Positions 1 to 11,553 of a stretch of 64,000 nt of DNA are shown piece after piece. The number at the start of each line of letters is the position of its first letter. The first letter of the stretch is position 1. The position numbers were made by a program, and so were the translations under genes. The DNA is from Salarias fasciatus (lineage: Eukaryota; Chordata; Actinopteri; Blenniiformes; Blenniidae): positions 20,900,454-20,964,453 of the forward strand of contig NC_043763.1 in NCBI RefSeq assembly GCF_902148845.1. Direction: 5' to 3'. The notes beneath the pieces were generated by a model. It had not been told where the DNA came from. It ran no database searches and saw only the letters and a program-made list of their open reading frames with translations.

Positions 1-344
1 GTCACAACACACACATGCATTCCAGTATGAAAAGTTTGGCCAATAAATTTGATTTTGTGGGAGCACAGGGAGAACATGCAGCCTGCCCCAAAGTGTATGT
101 ATCATATCACAGTATTTCCATTTTGCTTTAAAGTCGATCCGTAGCATGATTCTTTCCCCAAAATTCTAATGTAGAAACAAAAGTGTGAATTTGGAAAGCA
201 GTTGAAAATAACCGACGCTTCGCAGAGACGGAATAATGAATCCCGCCAAGTCAGCGTGGTACAGCCGGTATGAAGATGAAACTGTGTAACACAGGACAGT
301 GATGGAAACTCTGGGGTACGTGTTTGTGTGTGACAGGAGGGTGT

Positions 345-376
<32 letters not shown>

Positions 377-987
377 CGTGTGCTTTAGATGGGCGAGATA
401 GAAAGCACAAGCAGATAGAGGAGAAAGATAGAAACTGAGATACGTCGACTGGCAGAAGCAGCAGCCAAAGATGGACCCGGCGAGCTGAGTTTCAGATCTG
501 ATGACAATATCAAAGAGACCCTGATCAAAGCCCCGGGACTCACCTGAATATAGGCTCTTCCTCGGGGATGTGTGTGTGCGCACGCGTGTGTGTGTGTGTG
601 TGAGACAGAGACAGTGTGAATGATGTGGAGGCAGAGACAGAGACACAGGGACGAGGCAGAGAGATGAGTGATGGAGCCGTGCAGCACACAGAGAGAGAGA
701 GATGAGAGGGTTTAATAAGCAGCCATACGTAGCTCAATGCCATCTGTAGGTTCCTGCCTCCAGGGCTGTGTGCAGTCTGTGTGTGGGTGGATGGGTTTAT
801 ATTCTCATCTCGCTCTCTCTGTCTTTTCTCTCTCCCTGTCTTCCCCTCGCTCTTTTTTTTTTTTTTTCCTCTCTTCTCCCCCCTGCTATGTCCTCATCCC
901 ACCCTGGTTTTTATTTTTCTCTTCTCCCTCACACATATTCCACCTCCTCCTCCTCCTCCTCCTCCTTCCTCCCTCCATCCCATCCAG
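1..987. other. trappc12 intron, microsatellite-rich, no exon recognised
   Basis: This stretch precedes the first recognisable trappc12 exon and should be intron of that gene. It holds GT/CA microsatellites near 341-376 and 582-602 and a CT-rich run with a T15 tract ending in a (CTC)n tract just before the acceptor at 981-987. The long open frames on both strands are translations of CA/GT and CT repeats and have no family resemblance. Confidence 0.6.
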
Positions 988-1280
988 GCTCCATGGTGCC
1001 GTTCTCCATGCGGCTGCTGCACGCCGAGCTCCCTCAGTACCTGGCCAAGCCCCAGGAGGCGCTGGACCGCCTGCACATCCTCAAAACCGTCTGCCTCACC
1101 GTCAGTAGCACACATACCTGCGCGCACGCCTCTGGACAAACATAAAGATGTGCACACGCTGTAGTGAAAGCCTCCACACCCACGGAAAAGCACATTAGAC
1201 ATACAAATCCTTAAGCCCACCTGTGTAAACAGCCAAATATGGTCGGATTTTAGAGATATTGAATATGCAGATTGCTAATG

Positions 1281-1326
<46 letters not shown>

Positions 1327-2378
1327 AAGGATTTCAGAGCTGGCAGCGCACCAACATTACCCCACTGAAGTTTGAATCCATGCACTCCTCCCTCCTCCCT
1401 CACCAGATTCTGGAGAACTTGGAGAAAGGCTTGGCTGAAGACGGCAGTATGATTACTGTAACGCAAGAGAACAGGCAAGGTAAGCGCGCGCACACACACA
1501 CACACAATTCTATTTTTTTTTATTGACAATACATTGAATTATACCTCCAAAGAAGCTGCGGCTTCATCTTAAAATGTCGTTAATTTCTTCATTTTTGGCC
1601 CCATGGGTCAGCGTGCAATCAGGTGTTGGTCCTCACTGCGACCCTAAAACCAGGAAACGCACATCTATGAAATGTTTCTGTGTCCTGATGGCAGAACGAG
1701 ACCCAGGTTCAATGTTTCAATGGTTTCATGTAGTTTATTCACATGTTGTCATGTTAAATACAGCTCATGTACACCAGACGTTTTCACAGAGGCTGGCTGT
1801 GAGAAAGATTCCCCGAAAAGAAGATATTTAATAGAATCATAATAACCGCTACTATCTGAACCCGAGTCTTATTTTTGTGTTAAAACATATCTAAAAATGT
1901 AGTACTCCCCCTCTTAGGGATTTCCATTTTCGTCCCCCTGGTCACATAACTCTTCATGGGTTAATGAGCAAATCGTGTGTACACCCCCACCAAGGACACA
2001 CACACACACACACATTCTGTTTCTATTCTTGATGGGAGCTTCTCACGGACATATTTCCCGCAGACTTCCTCTAACCTGAGCTGTAACTACTACTTGTCTC
2101 ACCTTTTTTGTCCCCATGGTGATATGAGTCCCCGTGGGTTAGTGTGCAATCAGGTGTTGGTCCCTCCCCAGGATATAAAAGCAAGGACACGCACACACAC
2201 ACACACACACAGACTCGCACACACACGCACACAGGCCCATGCTCACAGACGTTTGGCTCCAGACCTGGCTGCAGTCCCAGACTGCATCACACTGTGGGAG
2301 GAGAGAGGAGGTCATGGGGCCCAGTGGGCAATACACAACACAAGGCACACCTGGTGCAGGACTGCAGCACATCCAGAC

Positions 2379-2411
<33 letters not shown>

Positions 2412-3537
2412 GAGTGGAGCACACACCAGTGCGGCGTTCTGAAAGTGTTTAGCACCTCACTGCTTCGGCACTCTCGCTGAATATCAAATGCTCTCTCCAG
2501 CCCTTCACGCCAAGCAGATCAATACAGATCAATCCCGTCCAATCCACTCACATCTGCACAAGTGTGCTGGGGAAATCGGGCCGGCACCTGCTCCTGAATT
2601 TCACCAGGCTTCACCTCGACACACCTCCGCGCAATCTGCTGCTCGTCTGCTCTCCCCTCGCTCTCCCCGTTTCCTCCCCCTCACCCTCCCTTCTTCTTCT
2701 CCTCTCTTTCTACACTCGTCTTATTCCTTTTCTCCCATCTTTCATCCTTTAAATTCTCTCCGCCCCTCCTTTATTTATTCCCTCACTCCTCCTTTTCTCT
2801 CCTCTGTCCTCTCCATAGTTCCTTGCCTCCCATTTCTTCCCATCTTCTCTCTCTTTTTCCTCCCTTCTTCTTGCTTCTTGTTCCTTCTCTCCAAACTTTA
2901 ATCCCTTTCCTTCCCTTTCTGTCCTCACATCTTTCCTTCCTCCTCTCTTCACTGTCTCCTCGCCTCCTTCTGCCTCCCAGCACTTCATTTTTTTATCCTC
3001 CATCCTCTCATCCCTCCTTTCTTCCTTCTTCCTCTCTGCTCTTCTTGTTTACATCTACCCTCATTTTGCCTCCTCTCCTCTTTTTCTCATGTCATCCTGG
3101 AGCTCTCCTCCCTTCCTTCCTCCTTCTCTTTTTCTCTCCATACATATTTTTTTTTCCTCTCCTGCCCTCTTTTTTCCCCTCCTCCGCTCTCCAGACTTTC
3201 ACCAACTTTCCCACCATCCCTCCGAGTCGCTCGGTGAAGTTTAGCTGAGCCCAGTCGAGTTGATGAAACTGGCGGGGTGACGCACACACTACTGTGTGTC
3301 TGTGTGTGTGTTTGTGTTTGTGTGTGTGTGTGGGGCTGGGGTGGGGGGTCCGCTCGTCCTGAACCCCCCAGGAAGCGGCGTAGCGTTGTGTGTCCTCCGT
3401 CTCTCCTCTCCCTCTCCTCCCTCCCTCCCTCCCTCCCTCCCTCTACCCACACAGACAGTCGACAGTCAAGTCAATAACGCTGGGCCTTGCCGTCACACAT
3501 CAGACCCCCACTGAGTGATTAGCTGTTCTCCCCAGCA

Positions 3538-3574
<37 letters not shown>

Positions 3575-3697
3575 GCCGTGAATAGTAATAGGCAGCGCAC
3601 ACAGGCTCCTCCACTGTCTGAGAGGAGAGCCGATCGTATGCCGCAGTGTCTTCCTCACCACCTCGCCTTTAAATAAACCCTGGTGGAGACGAGCGGT

Positions 3698-3736
<39 letters not shown>

Positions 3737-4254
3737 AGAAGGATGGTGGTGTAGGAAGACGGGGTGGGGTGGGGTGGGGTGGGGTGGGGGGGTTACGGGG
3801 AGGCCCGAGGAACAAGCAGGTGGAGTGAAAACCAGTCGTCATCTTCTCTAAAATAAAATAAAATAAAAACAGGATAACATGAATAACCCCCCCATCCCCC
3901 GTCTGTCTTCTTCTTCTTCTTCTCCTGTCCACAGCGTCTTTAAAGCTGTGGAGGTCTCGTCTCAGCCGGGTCATGTACTCCATGGCCAACTGCCTGCTGC
4001 TGATGAAGGTAGGTGTGTGTGTGTGTGTGGCTGTGTGGGGGTGCGTGCATGCGTGCATCTCAGTGGACTGAATGTGTCCCTGCATATGTGTGTGTGTGTT
4101 TGTGCGTGTGTGAGGGAGAGTCTCAGAGATCTCTGATGCCAGGCTGGTGGAGGATTCACAGTGAAATCCCCCCAGACTGACCACTAATTGGATTCTTGGT
4201 CAGAGAGAGAGAGAGAGAGAGAGCGAGCATCATGAATGTGAGAGAGGAGGAGAG

Positions 4255-4306
<52 letters not shown>

Positions 4307-7300
4307 CACATGGAGAGAGAGAAACACAGTGCCATCTAGTGGTCAGAAACTGAAGCTCCAGTGGCTTTTAAAGCTCCTCCATATGACACAGTCTCAGTTT
4401 TAATGAATAAACCTGTCTTTTCATGTATTCATCACACTTTTCAACAACACCACAAGTTTCCAACATGGAAAGTATTTGACTTTCATTCATCGTTTCCCAT
4501 TTATTTGCTCATAAAGTACATTCACATCTCTGCTTGGATTTATTTGTTATAAAGAGCATAATATATCAGCAAACTTAAAAGTGATTCATGAAGGCAGATT
4601 TCTGAACTGAAAGCATCAAATTTCTGTTCAAATGATTCATAAATGAGACTGAAACGACCGCTTTTCCTCATCAAGTCCTCATTATTTACTCGTCTTTATG
4701 TCTACACTCCTTTTTTGTTGTAATCACTGTATTGAGGGCAGTGGCGACCTCGAGGTTAGAGTTGGGGTCAAGAGTTCACAGGTTTGAATCCCACAGCAGA
4801 CAGGTCACCGCTGTAGGTCTCTGAACATGACCCTTGACCCCCATAAGGTCCCCAATGGGACTGCACCACACACCCGAGATATAAGACATTTAAATACTGA
4901 ATAAAGGAATTATTTTTGATGTTTTCATTCACATTTTGACTTTCGCAGCATTTTCAGGTCATCGCTCGTCACACGATCACGTTTTGTCCCTTTTTATTCA
5001 GTTGATGTGATCCTAGTATACCTGAATAGTAAAAGTCAAAATTATTAGTCTGTCTGAGTGACGAATTAATCAGGTAATTATTGCAGCTCCACTCGAAACA
5101 AATGTCAGGTGAAATACCAGATCAGTCTACACCCCACCCATCGCACAGCGCAGGTTCATGACAGAGTGCGGCGCTTCATCGGATCACCGGGACACATTAA
5201 GGTGTAGCCTTTGTTCACACACACACACACACACGCTCACACACACTCCTCTCTGACCTCTCCCTGTCTCCCCGCTCAGCATTCCAGTCACCATGTGAGC
5301 GATGCGTAGCGGCACAGTGCGGAGGTGGGACGAGGGTCACATCTCCCCGCTAATACTCCATATGTTTGATTAATGCCCCCTCCCTTTCTCTCCATCTCTC
5401 TCCGTGTCCAAACTCTGCTCTCTCCCCCCCCCCTTCCTCTCTCTCTCCCTCCGCCCATCTCCACCCCCCGCTGTTTACCTCGCCTCACCTCTATTCCCGT
5501 CTTGCCGTCCATCCTTCACCCCTCCCCGGTGTTTTTCACCTCCCTCTCCATCCTCAGGACTACGTCCTGGCCGTGGAGACCTATCACTCCATCATCCAGT
5601 ACGAGCCCCAGCAGAGAGTGCAGCTGCTCAGCGGAATCGGACGGATCTTCTTGCAGGTCTGCACCTGAACGGACGGATTTCTCTCCAGCGCAGACCGAGT
5701 TCTGTCGAAACGGTTCAGATATTAGCAAAGAGAGACAAATGTCATAAGAAATGAGTGAAGTGTTTGGTTTTCAGGACTGTATGCAGTTGGTCTTGCTGTG
5801 TCGTCCCAGTGAACGCGTAGAGAAATAACATGAACGCTCCGTGCCAGGTGCGCTCTGCCTTGTGCTCGATCAGTCGATTATTTATGGAGTTAAATCCTTG
5901 ACATGTCAGACGGTCGAATTAACAGAATAAATGCACCAAAACCAGCCGAAATGCTTTTTTTTTTTTTTTAAACCAGCTGTGTGGACACAGCCGATGGTCG
6001 ATGGCCCACAGCTTGGTGCTCCTTCTCCACCTCCCTGCCAAGCTGCCAGGTTGTGCTGCGTGTTATTAATACTGACTGTATCTCCATTGGATGTGGAGAC
6101 GCGGATCACAGCAGCTCGTTCTTTAAACAAAACCAAAGCACAGCAGGAGACGCTGCTCGATCTGGACGCTTTTCTGTGCTTTGAATTCTCATTTCAAAGT
6201 TTTCTTTGACTGAAATCCTCGATGCTCGCTAATTTAGAAGCACTACAGGACATTTCAGCGTCACTATAGATTCAGGAGATCATCAGATTTTTTTTTTTAC
6301 CTGCGCTTTGTTTCACTTTGTTGTGGTGGATGACTGTAAATGCTTTGGATTTGAATGTTTCTATTTAGATGATTTCATTATGTTTTTGGGAGCATTCCTG
6401 AATGTTATTTTCGGTCCGTTTCATTCCGATCCAGTTCCTCTGCTCCTGCCCTGAGAGCAGTGATTCACGCGCCGCTCGCTCGCTGCCTTTTGTTCTTTGC
6501 CAGATCGGAGACGTGAAAACGGCGGAGAGGTACTTCCAGGATGTGGAGAGCGCCTGCCAGATGAAAGGGAGCCAGCTCGGTCACACCACGTGCGTGCTAA
6601 TGAACAGGTATGAGCGCCACGTGCGTTTAGCGCCTCGGTGCCGCGCGCGAACTCGGGATCTTGCTGAACGGGGACGGCTCTGTCTTCAGGGGCTTTTTGC
6701 AGATTCATGTTTTTTGTTTTTTTCCCCTCTGGTGGGGTGTGATGCAGCACAGGAGGTCACACCTCTGCAGCTTTAGCCCGAGGTGGCGCGAAGGATGCGG
6801 CGCAGCCACACTGGGCGAGGTGATGCTCATTTCAAAACGCCTCGGTCGCAACAGCTGCATGCGCTTGTTTTTATTTGTTCTGTTTTATGTACGAACTGCT
6901 GATGTACAAAATGGTACAGATGGCAACAGTAAACGTTGTGTACGTCACTGTTGGAGCCATTCGAAATGTCCGTGCGGATAGATTATAGGAAATGGCTCAA
7001 AACAGTCACACACACACAAAAAAAAAACAACTTCTTTCTTTGTTTATCGTGGAAAAGATCCTCAATAACCACATAAAACGTGTAGCTATTGAGATAAAGA
7101 TAAATTTGCATCATTTTTACAACCACATTCACCTGAAACCTGCATGAAGGCAGCGGCCAGTAATTCCAGCTTCCTGCGTGAGGTTTTCTGTTTCTACCTG
7201 AAGATTCCTGCATAGCAAAACATCCTCCGTGTGAATCGATGGCCGTCCGAACAAACCGGGGGCCGGCCTTCGAAAGGTCTCGGCCTCAATCTCATCCCGG

Positions 7301-8662
7301 ACCGTTGGCAGGAAGTGGAATCCTGCCCGCGAGTCCGACCTTGAACTGAAGATGAGCGGCTGAGCTCGGCGCTGCGGCGGGAGATGAATGGGAGGGAAAT
7401 TCCTGCACGGAGCCCAAAAAAAAGAAGAAGAAAGAAGCTGAGGCAGATTAATTTAGCGTGTGGAGTAACAGTTAAATGACATCCAAAGGTCCCAGACTTG
7501 ATTGTTGCAGTTATACAACATTGGCTGGAACTCTGAACAACAGGAAGCTCTTGACACGCCGGCCTCTCGTGTTGCTGTTTCACTGTGACTCATGTGGAAA
7601 CACAGGGCCTTCCTGAACAGTCTTCTCCCGAATGTGTGTGTTTTCCAGGGCCTTCGTCTACCTCAGTCAGAACAACTACGGCGACGCGCACACATCCTTC
7701 ACTGAAGTGCTGAAAATCGACCCGAAGAACCCCGTGGTGAGTTCCACCTCCACTCCGCTGCTTTAAAATGCAGGCGAGGAGCTGGAGTTACAAATCTGGT
7801 GAGATTATTCATTCCAGACGGCGTCGCGGTCGGACTGTAAAATATTTAACATTGTCGAGCGCGCCGCTAAAGGCTAATGGCCAGAAATGTCACGTCAGTG
7901 TGACACACAGCCTCTGAGTTGATAAACTGGACTATAAATGTTTTATTTTGATTGCTGCACCTTGAAAAGTATCCAGGATAGTATCAGCTCATAAATCCGT
8001 CCAGAGTACGAGAGGCCAATAAAAAGACTGATCACTTTGATTATCAGCACCGTTACAACAAGCTAATAATGTTACCTGCTCTCCTAAATCTTTATACGGT
8101 CAGCCATGTTGGAATGCAGCGGCGGGTGGTCAGTAATGATGCTGGGGTCAAATTACATGCCTCTATACTGTAGAAGAGTTACGAAAGACGTTCCAGTCGA
8201 AGGTTTTAATTAGGATTTCCTGTTATGCTCATCCGTTGTAGATACAGGAGGTGAAATTATAGTGAGGTAGGTGTCAAATTACGAGGACTTGGTGCTGCAT
8301 TGGGCACGTTGACAGGAAGGGTTGATAAAGATGGTAAAATGCTAAAATCAGGATAGTTAGACATCCATGGTTCTAACGTGTTTTTCTCTCCGACCGCTCC
8401 CGGCGTCCATATCGACCAGGCCAACAACAACGCCGCCGTGTGCTTGCTCTACCTGGGGCGCCTGAAGGAGTCCCTGGGCCAGCTGGAGGGCCTGGTGCAG
8501 CAGGACCCCACGCTGTACCTCCACGAAAGCGTCCTCTTCAACCTGACCACCATGTACGAGCTGGAGTCGTCCCGCAGCACCCAGAAGAAGCAGGCGCTGC
8601 TGGAGGCCGTGGCGTGCCGGGAGGGCGACAGCTTCAACACGCAGTGCCTCAAACTGGTCTGA
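988..8662 (+). CDS. trappc12: TRAPPC12, C-terminal part (7 exons, 5' end outside window)
   Basis: Trafficking protein particle complex subunit 12 is a TPR-containing subunit of TRAPP III that acts in ER-to-Golgi traffic and autophagy; in human cells it also has a mitotic kinetochore role. Exons by reading frame and GT-AG sites: 988-1100, 1407-1479, 3935-4008, 5558-5656, 6504-6607, 7649-7736, 8420-8662 (stop TGA 8660-8662). All phases join without a break and give about 263 residues, matching roughly the last third of the 735-residue human protein. Recognisable segments are [51 protein letters not shown] and the C-terminus [13 protein letters not shown]. The first exon starts with the last two bases of a glycine codon, as in human. 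The donors at 1101 (GTCAGT) and 5657 (GTCTGC) are weak but fixed by the protein alignment. adi1 lies downstream and convergent, as in mammals. Confidence 0.95.
1284..1319. repeat. (CA)n microsatellite
   Basis: An almost pure CA dinucleotide run in the trappc12 intron, about 90 bases before the exon starting at 1407. Similar shorter CA runs occur near 1491-1507, 1997-2014, 2188-2213, 2377-2412, 3540-3572 and 5217-5236. Confidence 0.9.
2640..3215. repeat. Long polypyrimidine (CT-rich) tract in trappc12 intron
   Basis: For about 570 bases the + strand is nearly all C and T with very few purines (CTCC, TTCC, CTTT mixtures). It is not a simple short-period repeat. Open frames across it on both strands, rich in Ser/Pro/Leu or Lys/Glu/Arg, are composition artefacts. 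It lies in the intron between the exons ending at 1479 and starting at 3935. Confidence 0.8.
3698..3730. repeat. Poly-G run (33 G)
   Basis: An uninterrupted run of 33 guanines in the trappc12 intron, about 205 bases before the exon at 3935. Its exact length should be treated as uncertain because sequencing slips on such runs. Confidence 0.9.
3761..3793. repeat. (GGGGT)n G-rich minisatellite
   Basis: Tandem GGGGT units ending in a G7 run, between the 33-G run and the 3935 exon. It has four or more G4 tracts with one-base loops, a textbook G-quadruplex pattern on the sense strand of the trappc12 pre-mRNA. Confidence 0.9.
4257..4304. repeat. (GT)n microsatellite
   Basis: About 24 uninterrupted GT units in the trappc12 intron, preceded by a GA-rich run near 4201-4222. 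Confidence 0.95.
4736..4880 (+). repeat. tRNA-derived SINE remnant
   Basis: The stretch reads like the head of fish tRNA-derived SINEs: a box B-like GGTTTGAATCCC at 4781-4792, followed by a tail resembling the common fish motif CACTGTAGGTC...CCTTGACCCCCA. It lies in the trappc12 intron. The family name is uncertain. Confidence 0.5.
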
Positions 8663-10430
8663 GACGCCGGGGGGAGGAGGAGGAGAGGGGGGAGGTTACT
8701 GCTGCAGCACAGGGAAAAACAACTCACTATCTGTGAAGGTTAATGTTTAGTTGTCAGAGTGCAGGTTCACACGTCACGCTTGTTCTTCTGAAGAGGGATC
8801 TCCACTTTCACTAATAGGAACTGAAGCAGCTCACACACACACACACACTTAAATAGTTTTGTATTTATTACAAAAAAATTGCCTCGATTCAAACATCATT
8901 ATTTCAGGTTGTCTTAACCGCTCAGAGGCTTAGCTTATCTTAGCATGACTGCTGGAAACATGACGTCTTATTTCATTCCACCAAAAACCAAAGTGTGTGG
9001 AGCTCCAGGTTTACCGGGGTCACGCGCCAAGCTGTTTCCTGACCGGGGCCTTTGGCTGTTGCTTAGCAACAAGCAAGGAATCCTGGGAGTCGCTGAGCAG
9101 AGGCGAGAAATGAAGGGCCGGGGGACCTCCATGACCCGCGGAGCAAAGGTCGCGCGATCCAGCAAGGCTGCCGCTGGAGAGCTAATCACCTCCAGCGTCC
9201 TCATCCTGCAGCAAACCGCTCGGTTTGCTGGGAGCAGCTCCTCTCTTCTGGATCCTTCACTTTCTGTGCTCCGTGGCGTCTTTCCTCTTCGTTCTGTGAC
9301 ACCTGCAAAACTACCCGACAGAAACTAATCTGAATGGATAACTTGCTTCTCCAGCGCATTAAAAAATCTTTACTGCATCCATCCACCACGAGGTGAACAT
9401 GGCATTTGGACTCCCCACAGATTCCTCCTAGATTCTAACAAAATACTGTTTCCACTTTTTTCAGATGAAAATAGTAGAAACAAATAAATTATTGGTAATA
9501 GGCTTATTTGCCTAAAAAAAGATCAGAAACAGTTAGAATTGCATTTTTTTAATAAAGTGAATTATGCAACAGCAAAGAAAATCAGAAAATCCAGAAATTA
9601 AAGGAAAAAAATCTTGTTTCTTCTAATTAAATTTTAATGTATTTATTAAAGGGAACATGAAATCCATGGACATATGCATTAGTAAATAAAGAATAAATGG
9701 TTAAAATTAGCTGGTTAATTTGCTGTCATATATCTGATTTGGGAAAATATCACAACATTTAACAATGTTCCGCACGATTAGATCAGTAGGTTTCTTTTGG
9801 GCACAAAAGCTGAAAATAGCTGTTATTGTTCTGAAAGGTTTGGTTTTTTTTTTCCTGGACATCTTTATTACAGAAATTGGTTTTACTTGCAAATGAACCT
9901 ACAAAAGTTTAAAACCTAAAAGACTGATTGTTAGAGGCCAGCCGTTGCCTCTTGTTTTCAGTATTTGTGCTAACCTAAGCTAAGCGCGTGTCGATTTTAG
10001 CTTTGTGTTCAGGGACGAGAACGACCTGTGATCTCCAGAGGAATCCAGCCGGCTCCCAGCCTGAGCCGAGACGTGGGCATTATCCTCAGCGTCAGTGTGC
10101 TGACAGACTAACTCACATCCAGCGAGGCACATTCTAAAGCAGATAATACTTCATTAACAGTCCAAGACCACTTCAGTCCACAGGGTTTCTGACCTGTGCA
10201 TTGAAAAAATGAATAATGAGCCCCTCAGATTGCATCGTCTTCAGTTCACTAAAAACTGTAAAATATTAGTAATCCAGAATTGTACATATCATTGATTTGT
10301 TTTTCTTTGATTAAAATGGAACAATAGTCTTTTATTGATTTGTCTTCTGTTTACATTTTTTGCTGATCATATTTATGTATATTCAAAGAAATTGTGTTAT
10401 ATCCCAAATAAAACTGTTCTTCTAAATCAG
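8663..10430 (+). other. trappc12 3' UTR region
   Basis: About 1.8 kb follows the stop codon without further coding exons. A candidate poly(A) signal AATAAA lies at 10407-10412; other AATAAA-like hexamers, for example near 9484, could give shorter transcripts. The 127-codon open frame at 8945-9328 has no family resemblance and is not called. A perfect inverted repeat GTTGCTTAGCAAC sits at 9058-9070. Confidence 0.55.
10407..10412 (+). terminator. Candidate poly(A) signal of trappc12
   Basis: AATAAA followed within about 20 bases by a GT-rich stretch (CAGCCTGTGTGACT). It lies about 80 bases from the opposite-strand adi1 signal. Confidence 0.5.
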
Positions 10431-10493
10431 CCTGTGTGACTCGGTGGTAAATAGTATGAATAAAAACACACACAAAATGAAAAGAGCAGCAGC

Positions 10494-10499
10494 TTTATT
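10494..10499 (-). terminator. Candidate poly(A) signal of adi1
   Basis: TTTATT on the + strand is AATAAA on the - strand. It lies about 1.06 kb downstream of the adi1 stop. With the trappc12 signal at 10407-10412 it marks two convergent 3' ends that nearly touch. Confidence 0.5.
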
Positions 10500-11553
10500 G
10501 TCAGTACAAAAATCAGATTCTTTCACACACCAAACAAAGTTTTTATGAGAGATTTAAAAAGTTTATTCGTTATGTAGTTGGAAGGCAGAACTGGTAGAAC
10601 GAAACAGCAGATACAGCTGGTTGATGTGAGTCTGGCACTTCACATCCTGTAGTGAAAATAGTGATCAGACAAACTGAAATATGTGGAATCCCACATAAAT
10701 TTAGTCAATTACTCTGCTGACCATGTTGGATTTGCTTCATGTAAATGAGCTAAATGTGCTCAACAGTGCATCTTATAACAGAATCATCACAGCTCTGGTG
10801 CATCACAAGGTAGAGAAGACTGGCAAGTTGCAGTGTTATAACTTTGAGAAGAAATCTGGTGTTTAGTAAATGTTTAATCAAACCAGGTAAATGAAATGTG
10901 TCACTTTCCAGTAATGTCTCTTCTGTGCTTTAGGTGGCAGCAGTGAGTCACTGTAGCACCCAGTTGGGTTTTATTTCACCTTTTTAGAGCTTCTTTTTTT
11001 TCCTGATTGTGTGATCTGTGAACTCCAAATCCCAGAAATTAAAAAGTTTTGTCATGTCTTTTTTATTTGAATTTTTCATGCTACAGCCAAAATGATTCGT
11101 CTTTCTTCAAGCCTCCATGTGTTAAAAACAGAGACGCCGCACGTTCTGCACATTTGGTCAGTGCTGGAGCTTTCTGAAACGTTTAAGTATTAAAAATAAT
11201 AGTGATGGTTAAAGGGAAACGATGCAGCTTCACATTTTCTTAACACTTCATCGTGAACACACACTAGTCTCTTATTATGTAGGATTCTCTATTGCTACCA
11301 TAACAGTCCTGAGCAGGTGTGTTCCTCTCACTAACAGGTGTCACATCCTTAGTGGATGCAGTTTAAAATATGGAATTTTCTTTTTTTTTTTTTTGTTAAG
11401 TCATTGGAAACAGCTCTGATTGTCTAAGTTAATAGTAAAATGCATCCCTGTGAAGTGTTGCTGTTTTGTAATCACTCTCGGAGCTTTCTAAAATTTTTGA
11501 TCGTTGGGCTTTCCTCAGTCACATGAGGTGTTAAGCAGCGACCCTCTGGGTTC

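Noticed and set aside
430-743. Coding-like frames near 430-540 (+) and a consensus donor CAG/GTGAGT on the - strand at about 540
   Set aside because: Flanked by microsatellites, no family resemblance, no matching partner exon; a consensus donor by chance is expected in a window this size.
2488-3452. Several overlapping long frames on both strands
   Set aside because: Produced by the polypyrimidine tract, giving Ser/Pro/Leu or Lys/Glu/Arg low-complexity peptides.
8945-9328. 127-codon frame after trappc12
   Set aside because: Lies in the probable 3' UTR, no domain, and no splice link to a gene.
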